A stretch of 19,104 nt of DNA from WHSM01 sp050701635 (GCA_050701635.1 JBOGDF010000065.1:1-19104), one strand, 5' to 3'. Positions 1 to 9,348 are shown, counted from the first letter of the stretch. Made by a program: numbers and translations. Notes: generated by a model not told the origin, from the sequence alone.

Positions 1-18
1 TCGCGCGGCAGGGCGGAG

Positions 19-1815
19 CTACGTCGCGGCGGGGTCGGGGGTGTAGCCGCGTACGTCGGGGGCGCCGAGCCGGGCGGCGTCGGCGGTGTGGTCGTCGGGC
101 ATCCGCTGCGACTCGCGCTCGGCGGCGACCCGGGCGCAGTAGTGCGCCACCTCGCGGTCCCGTACGGCGGCGTCCCAGCCCAGCACCGAACCCATCACCG
201 TCGCCGCGTGGGCCGCCGATTCGACACCCCGGTGCGAGGTCTCGATCGAGATCCGGGTACGCCGGGTCAGTACGTCGTCGAGGTGCACCGCGCCTTCGGC
301 GAGCACCGCGTACGCCACCTCGGCGGCCAGGTACTCCGGGGCGCCGTCCAGCGGCACCGCCAGATCGGGCCGCTCGGCGGTGAGCGCCAGCACCTCGCGG
401 GTGAGCGTGCCGTACCGCTCCAGCAGGTGCTCGACCACCCCGACCGGTACGCCGTGCCGCCGCGCCAGGTCCGACCGGGTCAGCCAGGCGTGGTCGAAGC
501 CCTCGGCACCGAGCAGCGCCACCTCCTCGGTACGCGACCGCGGCACCACGCCGAGCCGCCGCGCCGCCAGATCGACCACGTCACTGGCCATCACCCGGTA
601 CGTGGTGTACTTCCCACCCGCCACCAGCATCAGCCCCAGCATCGGCTCCACTACGGCGTGCTCCCGCGAGAGCGCCGACGTCACCGCGTCCTCCCCGGAC
701 AGCAGCGGGCGCAGCCCCGCGTACACCCCTTCAATGTCCTTTGTGGACAGTGGCCGGTCGAGGACCTGATTGACCTGGCTGAGCAGGTAGTCGATGTCGG
801 TGGCCGAGGCCGCCGGGTGGTCGCGGTCGAGATCCCAGTCGGTGTCGGTGGTGCCGATCAGCCAGTGGCCACCCCACGGGATCACGAACAACACACTCGT
901 CGTGGTACGCAGTACCAGCCCCGAGTCGCCGGTGATCGCGCTGCGCGGCACCAGCAGGTGGATGCCTTTGCTGGCGCGTACCCGGATCCCGGTCGAGCTG
1001 GCGGCTTCGGCGGGTGCCGGACGGTCGGCGAGCTCGGGGAAATCCCGGATCATCGCGCTGATGTCGTCGCTCCACACCCCGGTCGCGGCGATCACGGTCT
1101 TCGCGCGTACGTCGAACTCCTCGTGGGTCTCCAGGTCGCGGACCCGTACGCCGACCACTTCGCGTACGTCCCGCAGCACGCCCACCACCCGGGTCGAGGT
1201 GGCGATCGCGGCGCCGTAGCTGGCGGCGGTACGCGCCATCGCGACCACGAACCGGGCGTCGTCGACCTGGCCGTCGTAGTAGCGGATCGCGCCCCGCAGC
1301 GTGCCTTCCCGCAGGCTGGGGAACTGCCGGCGGGCGCCGCGCCGGGTCAGGTGGTGGTGCCAGGGCAGCCCGCGACCGTACCCGAGGAGGGTGGCGAGCC
1401 CGTCGTACAGCAGGACGCCCGCGCCGTAGTACGCCCGCTGCCAGACCGGCTTGGTCAGCGGCACCAGGAACGGGACCGGGCGCACCAGGTGCGGGGCGAG
1501 CCGGCGCAGCAGCAGGCCGCGCTCGCGCAGCGCCTCGTACACCAGGCCGAACTCCAGCTGTTCCAGGTAGCGCAGGCCACCGTGGATCAGCTTGCTGGAA
1601 CGGCTCGACGTGCCGGCGGCCAGGTCGCGCGCCTCGACGAGCGCCACGGACAGGCCGCGGCTCGCCGCGTCGAGAGCGGCACCGACACCGGTGACACCGC
1701 CGCCGATCACCAGGACGTCGTACGTCTCGTCGCGCATCCGTCGCAGATCGTCACTGCGGCGCTGCGGGGAGAGCCGGCTGGCCGCGTACCGGGAGACTTG
1801 CGGATCTCGTCGCAC
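19..1815 (-). CDS. glpD: Glycerol-3-phosphate dehydrogenase (FAD-dependent, GlpD2-like)
   Basis: Oxidises sn-glycerol 3-phosphate to dihydroxyacetone phosphate and passes electrons to the quinone pool at the inner face of the membrane. An N-terminal FAD-binding Rossmann motif (DVLVIGGGVTGVG, about residues 33-45) is followed by EARDLAAGTSSRSSKLIHGG and RYLEQLEFGLV, then IPWGGHWLIGTTDTDW and GGKYTTYRVMA. This order and wording closely match Mycobacterium GlpD2 as I recall it, through the C-terminal helical domain (RISIETSHRGVE, VLGWDAA, DREVAHY). I chose the GTG at 1815 (598 aa): a TACCGT -10-like box lies 7 bases upstream, suggesting a leaderless mRNA, and the length suits the roughly 585-aa family. 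GTG at 1824 and ATG at 1737 are alternatives; the latter would trim about 26 residues before the FAD motif. It diverges from the protease gene. No glpK or glpF is visible. Confidence 0.93.
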   Translation of the reverse strand: MRRDPQVSRYAASRLSPQRRSDDLRRMRDETYDVLVIGGGVTGVGAALDAASRGLSVALVEARDLAAGTSSRSSKLIHGGLRYLEQLEFGLVYEALRERGLLLRRLAPHLVRPVPFLVPLTKPVWQRAYYGAGVLLYDGLATLLGYGRGLPWHHHLTRRGARRQFPSLREGTLRGAIRYYDGQVDDARFVVAMARTAASYGAAIATSTRVVGVLRDVREVVGVRVRDLETHEEFDVRAKTVIAATGVWSDDISAMIRDFPELADRPAPAEAASSTGIRVRASKGIHLLVPRSAITGDSGLVLRTTTSVLFVIPWGGHWLIGTTDTDWDLDRDHPAASATDIDYLLSQVNQVLDRPLSTKDIEGVYAGLRPLLSGEDAVTSALSREHAVVEPMLGLMLVAGGKYTTYRVMASDVVDLAARRLGVVPRSRTEEVALLGAEGFDHAWLTRSDLARRHGVPVGVVEHLLERYGTLTREVLALTAERPDLAVPLDGAPEYLAAEVAYAVLAEGAVHLDDVLTRRTRISIETSHRGVESAAHAATVMGSVLGWDAAVRDREVAHYCARVAAERESQRMPDDHTADAARLGAPDVRGYTPDPAAT

Positions 1816-1853
1816 GACACTCACGGTAGCCGGACTCGCCGTCGCGCTGTCAC
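1813..1853 (-). promoter_or_regulatory. Probable leaderless promoter of glpD
   Basis: Read on the minus strand, GTGACA (1848-1853, five of six to TTGACA) is followed by a 19-base spacer and TACCGT (1823-1828). Seven bases later comes the GTG at 1815. A TANNNT box 6-7 bases before the start codon is typical of leaderless actinobacterial transcripts. The 19-base spacer is slightly long. Confidence 0.45.
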
Positions 1854-1855
1854 CG

Positions 1856-1870
1856 TATCGTCGGCGCATG
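1856..1870 (+). promoter_or_regulatory. Probable leaderless promoter (-10) of the membrane protease gene
   Basis: TATCGT (1856-1861) lies 6 bases before the ATG at 1868, and no Shine-Dalgarno sequence is present. I see no convincing -35 box. The core overlaps the divergent glpD promoter, so the two units may compete for RNA polymerase. Confidence 0.4.
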
Positions 1871-4414
1871 ACCCATCCCACCGAGCCGGCCGAGCCGGAA
1901 CACCAGTCGTACCCGGCGCCGATGCCACCCCCGCCGATGCCGCCCGTTGCGATCGGCACCCTACCGCCGCAGCCACCCGGACCGCCGTGGCAGTCGGCAC
2001 CGTCGCCGTGGCCCGGCTACCTGGCGACCGCGTACGTGGGGTTCGTCGGGCTGGTCTCCTCCGGGGTCGCCGGGCTGGTCCAGCTGGGCGCCTGGTTCTT
2101 CGAGCAGGTGGGGCTGGCGCAGGACACGGCCACTCCGTCGTGGCCGATCGTCAACGTGGTCAGCGCGGTGATCGTGCTGCTGTTCGCGATCCCGATCCTG
2201 TTCTTCCCGTCCCGCTGGCAGGGGCTGCGCGCCGCCGGCCGGGCCTGGATCGCCGGCGCGCTACTGCTCGGGCTGCTGGGCAGCCTGCGCGCGCTCCCGA
2301 TCGTGCTGCACGAGCTCTATCTGGGTGCATTGACGCTGGTCGCGGCCGGGATCGCCGCAGCGATCTGGCTGGTGCGTCGCGGCCGGGTCGGGCCCGCCCT
2401 GGACCCGGCGCCCTCGCGCGCTGGGGAACTGCTGACCGGGACCCCCGGCGACGCGGTCGGGCCCGCCTCGGAAGCGGCGCCAGCGGTGCGGCCGGACCGG
2501 GGTTTGGTCGGGGCCGGTGCGGCGGTGCGGCCGGATCGTGGCGCGGTGTGGTTGGGCGCCGCGGCCGGGCTCGCGACGCTGCTGCCGTGGGTCTGGTTGG
2601 CCGCGCTGGGCGGCGTCCTGGAGACGGTGCTGGCGGCGCTCGCGGCGGCCACTGTCGGCGCGCTCGCCGGCACGGTGCTGGGGCGTGGCTACTGGGCGGC
2701 GTACCACATGCGGGAGCGATGGCGGTTGGTGCTCGGCGGCGGGTACGTGGCCGGCGTACTGCTCGCGCTGCTCGCGGCCGGGATCGGCGGCTCCGGCGTA
2801 CAGCTGCTGGCCCTGCTCACGCTGCCTCCCCTCGGGTACGCCGCCGCGGCGCTGCAGCGCGACACCGCCCCACCGTCCGGCATCCCGGTCGGGGTGATGG
2901 TCGGGGTCGCGGCGTTCGGGCCGCTGGCGTTCGTGGATCCCGAGGAGTTCTCGATCCTGGTCGACGACACCCTGCGCTGGCTTCCCCTGGCCGGGCTGGT
3001 CGCGCTCGGCATCGCGCTCGCCGCCGGGCTCGCCCTTGCACTGCTCCGCCGGCCGGCCCGGGCCGGGCTCGCGGCGCTGGTCGCGGTGGTCGTCGGGATC
3101 GCCGGCATCGGGGTGTACGCCGCCGCCGGCCAACCCGGACTCTACGGCGACAAGATCTTCGTGGTGCTCGCCTCGCAGGCCGATCTGTCCGATGTGGACA
3201 AGGGCGGGGACCGTACCGCGCGGATCGGTGAGGTCTACCGCAGGCTCACCGAGCACGCCGACCGTACCCAGGCCCCGCTCCGCAAGGAGCTCGACCGGTA
3301 CGGCCTGGACTACACCCCGTACTACCTGGTGAACGGCATTGCGGTCGACGCCGGCCCGGCGGTACGCGAGTGGCTGGACGACCGCGACGACGTGGACCGG
3401 ATCCTGCTCGACCCGGTGCTGCGGCCGATCCCGTCCCCGGCCGCGCCCTACCCGGCGAGTCAGCCGAACGCGCCGCGCCGTCCCAGGTGGAACCTCGACA
3501 TGGTGGGTGCGCCCAAGGTGTGGTCGGAGCTGGACGCCACCGGCGACGGCATCGTGGTCGGCAGCTCCGACTCCGGCGTGGACGGCGCCCACCCGGCGCT
3601 GCGCGGCGGTTTCCGGGGCGGCGAGGACTCCTGGTACGACCCGTGGAACCACTCCCGTACGCCGACCGACCTGGGCGGGCACGGCACCCACACGGTGGGC
3701 AGCGCGGTCGGCGACGAGAACGTCGGAGTGGCGCCGGGTGCGCAGTGGATCGGCTGCGTCAACCTGGCCCGGAACATGGCGAGCCCGTCCCGCTACCTGG
3801 ACTGCATGCAGTTCATGCTCGCCCCGTTCGGCCGGGACGCGGATCCGTTCCGCGACGGCGATCCGGCGCGGGCGCCGCACGTACTCAACAACTCCTGGGG
3901 TTGTCCGGACCTGGAGGGCTGCGACGCGGAGTCGCTGGGGCCGGCGATCAGCGCGTTGCGGGCCGCCGGGATCTTCTTCGTCGCCTCCGCCGGCAACACC
4001 GGCCCGCGCTGCGGCTCGCTGGTCGACCCGCCCGCCCGGTACGCCGACGCGTTCTCGGTCGGCGCGGTCGACGAGCTGCGCAAGGTCACCGACTTCTCCA
4101 GCCGGGGCGGCGACGGCGTACCGGGGCCGGACGTCAGCGCGCCCGGCGCGGAGATCCTCTCCGCGGTCCCCGGCGGCGGGTACGCCAGCCTCGACGGCAC
4201 CTCGATGGCGGGCCCGCACGTGGCGGGCGTGGTGGCGTTGCTGTGGTCGGCCGTACCGGAGCTGGTCGGTGACATCGAGGCCACCGAGAAGCTGCTCACC
4301 GACACCGCGCGCCCGGTCGACGGCACCGACCCGTGCGGCACCACCGAGGCGTCCGGCGCCGGCATCGTCGACGCGTACGCCGCCATCCGCGCCGCCCGCG
4401 GCGCCACCGCCTAA
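1868..4414 (+). CDS. Membrane-embedded S8 (subtilisin-family) serine protease with I9-like propeptide
   Basis: Predicted 848 aa. A proline-rich cytoplasmic tail (1-50) leads into about 11 hydrophobic segments between residues 52 and 420. Next is a region resembling an inhibitor-I9 propeptide (about 428-520), then a complete subtilisin domain. The triad is visible: Asp568 in SSDSGVD, His605 in GHGTHT and Ser779 in GTSMAGPHVAG, with the oxyanion Asn710 in SAGNTG. An odd number of helices would place the protease outside the cell with the N-terminus inside. The ATG at 1868 is chosen for the -10-like TATCGT just upstream; an open frame runs further back to 1592, but that stretch is antisense to glpD. 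The gene ends convergent with the sigma-factor unit. Substrates are unknown. Ordinary subtilisins carry a signal peptide instead of a polytopic domain, so the N-terminal half is the unusual part. Confidence 0.88.
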   Translation: MTHPTEPAEPEHQSYPAPMPPPPMPPVAIGTLPPQPPGPPWQSAPSPWPGYLATAYVGFVGLVSSGVAGLVQLGAWFFEQVGLAQDTATPSWPIVNVVSAVIVLLFAIPILFFPSRWQGLRAAGRAWIAGALLLGLLGSLRALPIVLHELYLGALTLVAAGIAAAIWLVRRGRVGPALDPAPSRAGELLTGTPGDAVGPASEAAPAVRPDRGLVGAGAAVRPDRGAVWLGAAAGLATLLPWVWLAALGGVLETVLAALAAATVGALAGTVLGRGYWAAYHMRERWRLVLGGGYVAGVLLALLAAGIGGSGVQLLALLTLPPLGYAAAALQRDTAPPSGIPVGVMVGVAAFGPLAFVDPEEFSILVDDTLRWLPLAGLVALGIALAAGLALALLRRPARAGLAALVAVVVGIAGIGVYAAAGQPGLYGDKIFVVLASQADLSDVDKGGDRTARIGEVYRRLTEHADRTQAPLRKELDRYGLDYTPYYLVNGIAVDAGPAVREWLDDRDDVDRILLDPVLRPIPSPAAPYPASQPNAPRRPRWNLDMVGAPKVWSELDATGDGIVVGSSDSGVDGAHPALRGGFRGGEDSWYDPWNHSRTPTDLGGHGTHTVGSAVGDENVGVAPGAQWIGCVNLARNMASPSRYLDCMQFMLAPFGRDADPFRDGDPARAPHVLNNSWGCPDLEGCDAESLGPAISALRAAGIFFVASAGNTGPRCGSLVDPPARYADAFSVGAVDELRKVTDFSSRGGDGVPGPDVSAPGAEILSAVPGGGYASLDGTSMAGPHVAGVVALLWSAVPELVGDIEATEKLLTDTARPVDGTDPCGTTEASGAGIVDAYAAIRAARGATA

Positions 4415-4461
4415 CCAGCCGCGCGCCACGCGCCGCCGCGCGCCAACGCCCCGCCGCCCAT

Positions 4462-4511
4462 GATCATGGGGCCCTTCACGTAGTCATGACTGCATGAAGG
4501 GCCCCATGATC
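4462..4511. terminator. 50-base near-perfect palindrome between convergent genes (candidate bidirectional terminator)
   Basis: Outer arms of 17 bases (4462-4478 and 4495-4511) are perfect complements around a GGGGCCC/GGGCCCC core. Inside, 4482-4491 is itself a 10-base palindrome (AGTCATGACT). Only the pair 4479/4494 is mismatched and 4481/4492 is a G-T wobble. It lies between the protease stop (4414) and the stop of the convergent gene (4536), a position that suits a terminator serving both strands. No T tract is present, as is common in actinobacteria. A REP-like dispersed repeat is an alternative. Confidence 0.65.
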
Positions 4512-4535
4512 TTGAAGACCGGGACGGCGCCGGTG

Positions 4536-5702
4536 TTAGAAGCCGACGTTCCTGGCGGGTTCGGCGAGGTGCTTCGAGGAGCCGATCTGGATGCGGGTCG
4601 CCGGTTGCAGGCCCGGCGCCGGCACGGACCTGAGCACCTTGTCCGACTCGACGTAGCGGATCTCCAGCACCAGCCCGCCGCCCCGGTCGTCCAGCCGGTA
4701 GCCGATCAGGCGCTGCTCGTCGTACCACCCCACCGGACGCCAGCCGGGTCGCAGCTCGGCGCGTGGATTCCACGAGTCGACCTGCAGCAGCTGCGAGCCC
4801 ACCGGCTTCTGCCCGGTGTCCAGCCACGACGCGTCCAGGATCACCGACCGGCGATCCTCGGAGTATGACTCCGCACCGCCGATGATCCCTGGGCCGACGT
4901 CCTCGGAGCGTCCACCCTCGCCCCGCTTGACCAGCTTCTGGTGCAGCGAGCCGTCCATGTTGAGCATCTCCAGCGGCCCCATCCCGTCGGCGTCGCCGGC
5001 CGGCCGCAGCACGACGTAGCGCGTGGAGTCGGCGTTCCACCCGACGGAGTTGCCGACGATGGCGCCGACCGGCGTGGTGGCCAGCTTCGTGCCCTTCCGG
5101 TCGTACCGGTGGGCGGTGAAGCTGACGGTCGAGTCGCCCTTGTGCAGCGCGGTGAACGCCACCGACTTCCCGTCCGGCGCCCAGGAGATCCCACTGTACG
5201 GCTGCCTGCCCGCCAGCCACCGCACCGCCGACTCACCGTCGGACGCCAGCTCGGCCCGGTCGGCGAGCCCGGCGCGGTTGCCGTCGGAGACCGCGGCGGT
5301 CTTCAGATCCGGCGACAGCACGAGCTCGTACGGCAGCTTCCGGTATCCGCCGGTCTCCTCGTTGAGCAGGTAGCTGCTGGTGAACGAGTCGACCGCGTAC
5401 ACGTGGATCGCGTTCGGGCCGCCGCCCGGCGTCGGGAACACCGGCTCGGCCGGCGCGCCCGGGTCGGTCGCCGACGGGTAGACCCCGCCCGGCGGCACCG
5501 GCCCGGCGCGTTCCTGCATCACCACCGGTATCGCCACCGCGACCACCGCGACGACGGCTGCCACCCCGATCACCGCGGCCCTGGTACGGCGTTGCCGGCG
5601 TACCCCCGTCAGTACGTCGTCGGCCAGGTTCGCCGGCGGCACCAGCTCGGGCGGGCTGGCCACCCCGGACAGGTCGTCCCGCAGCTGCTGTTCGGTGTTC
5701 AT
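4536..5702 (-). CDS. Single-pass membrane protein with WD40-like repeats, partner of the adjacent sigma factor
   Basis: 388 aa. A 41-residue N-terminal cytoplasmic segment ending in RRQRRTR precedes one transmembrane helix (about 42-62) and a large outside domain. That domain contains PD40/TolB-like beta-propeller strands, for example YSGISWAPDGKSVAFTA and NSVGWNADSTRYVVL. The gene starts inside the sigma factor's stop codon (ATGA, 4-base overlap), which implies translational coupling. The layout (cytoplasmic tail, one helix, external sensor) and the position suggest an anti-sigma or signal-sensing role for the SigE-family factor. No zinc-binding HxxxCxxC anti-sigma motif is visible, so this role is inferred from context only. 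A plain surface WD40-like protein is the alternative. Confidence 0.85.
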   Translation of the reverse strand: MNTEQQLRDDLSGVASPPELVPPANLADDVLTGVRRQRRTRAAVIGVAAVVAVVAVAIPVVMQERAGPVPPGGVYPSATDPGAPAEPVFPTPGGGPNAIHVYAVDSFTSSYLLNEETGGYRKLPYELVLSPDLKTAAVSDGNRAGLADRAELASDGESAVRWLAGRQPYSGISWAPDGKSVAFTALHKGDSTVSFTAHRYDRKGTKLATTPVGAIVGNSVGWNADSTRYVVLRPAGDADGMGPLEMLNMDGSLHQKLVKRGEGGRSEDVGPGIIGGAESYSEDRRSVILDASWLDTGQKPVGSQLLQVDSWNPRAELRPGWRPVGWYDEQRLIGYRLDDRGGGLVLEIRYVESDKVLRSVPAPGLQPATRIQIGSSKHLAEPARNVGF

Positions 5703-6226
5703 CGGGTTGCCTCCTCAGGCGTGAGTGAGTCGGCAGGGTGGGGGTAGTGGGCCCGCAGCTTCGCCAGCGCCCGGTGGGCCTGGCTGCGGACCGTACCGAT
5801 GGAGATGCCGAGCAGCTCGGCCACCTCGGTCTCCGGCCGGTCCTCGTAGTAGCGCAGCACCACCACCGCCCGTTGCCTCGGCGGCAGCGTGCGCAGCATG
5901 CCGAGCACCTGATCCCGCAGTACGGTCTGCGCCGCGTGATCGCCGCCCGCGGCCGGCTCCGGCGGCACCGCCGTCACCGTCTCCATCCGGTGTGACCCCT
6001 TCCGCCACCGGCTGACCTGGTGCCGGTAGAGGGCCTTGCGGACGTACGCGTCGGGTTGCGTACGGTCCCGCAGCTTCGGCCACCGCCGCGCGGTCGCCAT
6101 CAACGCGGTCTGCAGCAGATCCTGCGCGTGGTGCACGTCCCCCGTCAGCAGGTACGCCGTGCGCAGCAACGCCGCGGACCTGGCCGCGACGAACTCACGG
6201 AATTCCCGCTCGTGCTCTGGGCTCAT
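5699..6226 (-). CDS. SigE-family RNA polymerase sigma factor
   Basis: 175 aa. A region-2-like segment (about residues 14-55) carries LLRTAYLLTGDVHHAQDLLQ and ARRWPKL. A sigma-70 region-4 domain (about 104-160) contains LPPRQRAVVVLRYYED, then the helix-turn-helix ETEVAELLGISIGTVRSQAHRALAKLR. This is the actinobacterial 'SigE family' ECF-like pattern. The start is fixed by a strong Shine-Dalgarno (GGGAGGGG) 4 bases upstream of the ATG. The gene overlaps the membrane protein downstream by 4 bases. The dipeptidase stop lies 47 bases upstream on the same strand with only a tiny hairpin between, so readthrough is possible. The regulon cannot be read from the sequence. Confidence 0.93.
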   Translation of the reverse strand: MSPEHEREFREFVAARSAALLRTAYLLTGDVHHAQDLLQTALMATARRWPKLRDRTQPDAYVRKALYRHQVSRWRKGSHRMETVTAVPPEPAAGGDHAAQTVLRDQVLGMLRTLPPRQRAVVVLRYYEDRPETEVAELLGISIGTVRSQAHRALAKLRAHYPHPADSLTPEEATR

Positions 6227-6273
6227 CGACCCCTCCCTTGCTCACCCTGACAGACGCCGCCAGGGCGGCCCGG

Positions 6274-7392
6274 CTATGCCTGGGTCTGCTCCAGAACCCG
6301 CAGCGCGTTGTGCCAGGTGAGTTTGGCGAGGTCGGGGTCGGACCAGCCGCGGCCGGCGAGCTCCTCCAGCAGCGCGGGGTAGCCGGCGACGTCGGTCATC
6401 CCGCTCGGCGGCGCGAGGATGCCGTCGTAGTCGCCGCCGAGCCCGACGTGGTCGACGCCCGCCACCTCACGTACGTGCTCCACATGGTCGGCCACGTCGG
6501 AAACCCCGCAGGCCGGTCGCGGGTTGCGGTCCAGCCACGCCACCCTCGCCAGCCGGTACTCCTCGCTATCCGGGGGGTACGCCGCCACGATCCGCTGGTC
6601 TTCGTCCGAGCCGGCCTCCATCCATGCCCGGCACTCCTCGGTGAGGAACCCGGGCACGAACGTGACCATCACGATGCCGCCGGTGTCGCGTACCCGGGTC
6701 AGCACCTCGTCCGGGACGTTGCGTGGGTGGTCGCACAGCGCCCGCGCCGACGAGTGCGAGAAGAACGCCGGTGCGGTCGAGACGTCGAGCGCGGCGTGCA
6801 TCGTGGTGACCGCGACGTGGGAGAGGTCGACCAGCATGCCGAGCCGGTTCATCTCGCGTACCACCTCGCGGCCGAAGTCGGACAGGCCGCCTACCTTCGG
6901 CTGGTCGGTGGCGCTGTCGGCCCACGGCGTGTTGTCGTTGTGGGTGAGCGTCAGGTAGCGCACGCCGAGCGCGTACATCATCCGCAGCGTGCCGAGCGAC
7001 TCCTCGATGCTGTGCCCGCCCTCGATCCCGAGCAGCGACGCGATCCGCCCTCGGGCAACCGCCTCCCGCACCTCGGCCGCGGTCCGCGCCAGCGCCAGCG
7101 CGTCGGGGTACCGCGCCACCATCCGGTACGCCGCGTCGATCTGCTCCAGCGTGGCGACCGTGGGGGACGCGCCCTGGTACCAGCAGGGCACCCACACGGA
7201 CCAGAACTGCGCACCCACTCCTCCGGTACGCAGCCGCGGCAGATCCGTGTGCAGCCCGGTCGCCGTCTGGTCGTACGCGATGTCGAGCGCGTCGAAGTCG
7301 TACCCGACCCGGGTACGCATTTCCCACAGCAGGTCGTTGTGCCCGTCCACTACCGGCGCGTCCCGCAGCACCGCCCGTACCCGATCCGTCAT
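6274..7392 (-). CDS. M19 family (membrane/renal-type) dipeptidase
   Basis: 372 aa; a zinc-dependent hydrolase of dipeptides in the amidohydrolase superfamily. The binuclear metal site is intact: His18 and Asp20 in VVDGHNDLLW, bridging Glu124 in GIEGGHS, His192 in VDLSHV and His213 in FSHSSAR. The later GLGGDYDG loop also matches the family. Glu124 sits almost exactly where human renal dipeptidase has Glu125. I see no signal peptide, so a cytoplasmic enzyme is likely. I chose ATG 7392: TAGCGT lies 7 bases upstream, suggesting a leaderless mRNA, while the longer TTG start at 7428 falls inside the groEL terminator. The natural substrate is unknown; some bacterial relatives act on D-amino-acid or cysteinyl dipeptides. 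Confidence 0.94.
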   Translation of the reverse strand: MTDRVRAVLRDAPVVDGHNDLLWEMRTRVGYDFDALDIAYDQTATGLHTDLPRLRTGGVGAQFWSVWVPCWYQGASPTVATLEQIDAAYRMVARYPDALALARTAAEVREAVARGRIASLLGIEGGHSIEESLGTLRMMYALGVRYLTLTHNDNTPWADSATDQPKVGGLSDFGREVVREMNRLGMLVDLSHVAVTTMHAALDVSTAPAFFSHSSARALCDHPRNVPDEVLTRVRDTGGIVMVTFVPGFLTEECRAWMEAGSDEDQRIVAAYPPDSEEYRLARVAWLDRNPRPACGVSDVADHVEHVREVAGVDHVGLGGDYDGILAPPSGMTDVAGYPALLEELAGRGWSDPDLAKLTWHNALRVLEQTQA

Positions 7393-7428
7393 GACCGGGA
7401 CGCTAACAGCGGAAGGGCGGACCCCCAA
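7390..7428 (-). promoter_or_regulatory. Probable leaderless promoter of the dipeptidase gene
   Basis: On the minus strand, TTGGGG (7423-7428) is separated by 17 bases from TAGCGT (7400-7405). Seven bases then precede the ATG at 7392. The -35 element lies in the loop and loop-proximal stem of the groEL terminator hairpin. Confidence 0.42.
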
Positions 7429-7443
7429 CGGGGTCCGCCCTTC
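7412..7443 (-). terminator. Terminator hairpin downstream of groEL
   Basis: Perfect 14-base-pair stem (7412-7425 with 7430-7443) around a CAAC loop, 32 bases after the groEL stop. It is very GC-rich, and no U tract follows on the minus strand, as is usual for actinobacterial terminators. Confidence 0.8.
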
Positions 7444-7475
7444 GTTTGCGCTGTGTGAAACCTGGCTGCGTGGAC

Positions 7476-9110
<1,635 letters not shown>

Positions 9111-9287
9111 GCGGCGTAGTCCTCCGGTATGCGTTGCGGTCTGCGGCGGGCGCGTTCAGCGCTCACCGTGCGGGTCCCGCCCGAGCAGAAACCCGCTTAC
9201 GCAGCTGCGGTCGGGTCGATGCCCGCGACGGTCGACCCGGAGGTCTCACCACCCGACCTGGCAAGCCCCCACCACAGGGGCGGGAGC

Positions 9288-9314
9288 CTGGCACTCACAC
9301 GAGCCGAGTGCCAA
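9288..9314 (-). promoter_or_regulatory. CIRCE operator (HrcA site), start-proximal copy
   Basis: CTGGCACTC - 9 bases - GAGTGCCAA. The core GCACTC/GAGTGC arms and the 9-base spacer match the CIRCE consensus TTAGCACTC-N9-GAGTGCTAA. The right arm matches 8 of 9. It lies just downstream of the expected transcription start. Confidence 0.85.
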
Positions 9315-9319
9315 TCACA

Positions 9320-9348
9320 GGTTTAGCACTCTCAGCGGGAGAGTGCAA
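9320..9348 (-). promoter_or_regulatory. groEL promoter
   Basis: On the minus strand, TTGCAC (9343-9348) and TAAACC (9320-9325) are separated by exactly 17 bases. This is a good housekeeping-sigma promoter interleaved with the CIRCE arms, the arrangement known for actinobacterial groE operons. It implies a 5' untranslated leader of about 200 bases. Confidence 0.75.

Noticed and set aside
88..3231. Long open frame on the plus strand across glpD and the protease gene
   Set aside because: It is antisense to glpD and then out of frame with the protease; its translation is Arg/Gly/Ala-rich with no domains, a typical high-GC artefact.
2261..4429. Long minus-strand frame opposite the protease gene
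   Set aside because: The translation is low-complexity Arg/Gly/Ala/Gln and lacks family motifs, while the plus strand encodes an intact subtilisin triad.
6256..6269. Small inverted repeat between the dipeptidase and sigma-factor genes as a terminator
   Set aside because: The arms are 6 bases with a 2-base loop, too tight and short to call a terminator with confidence.
7393..7428. Upstream TTG start extending the dipeptidase by 12 residues
   Set aside because: It falls within the groEL terminator hairpin and has no Shine-Dalgarno; ATG 7392 has a -10-like box at the correct distance.
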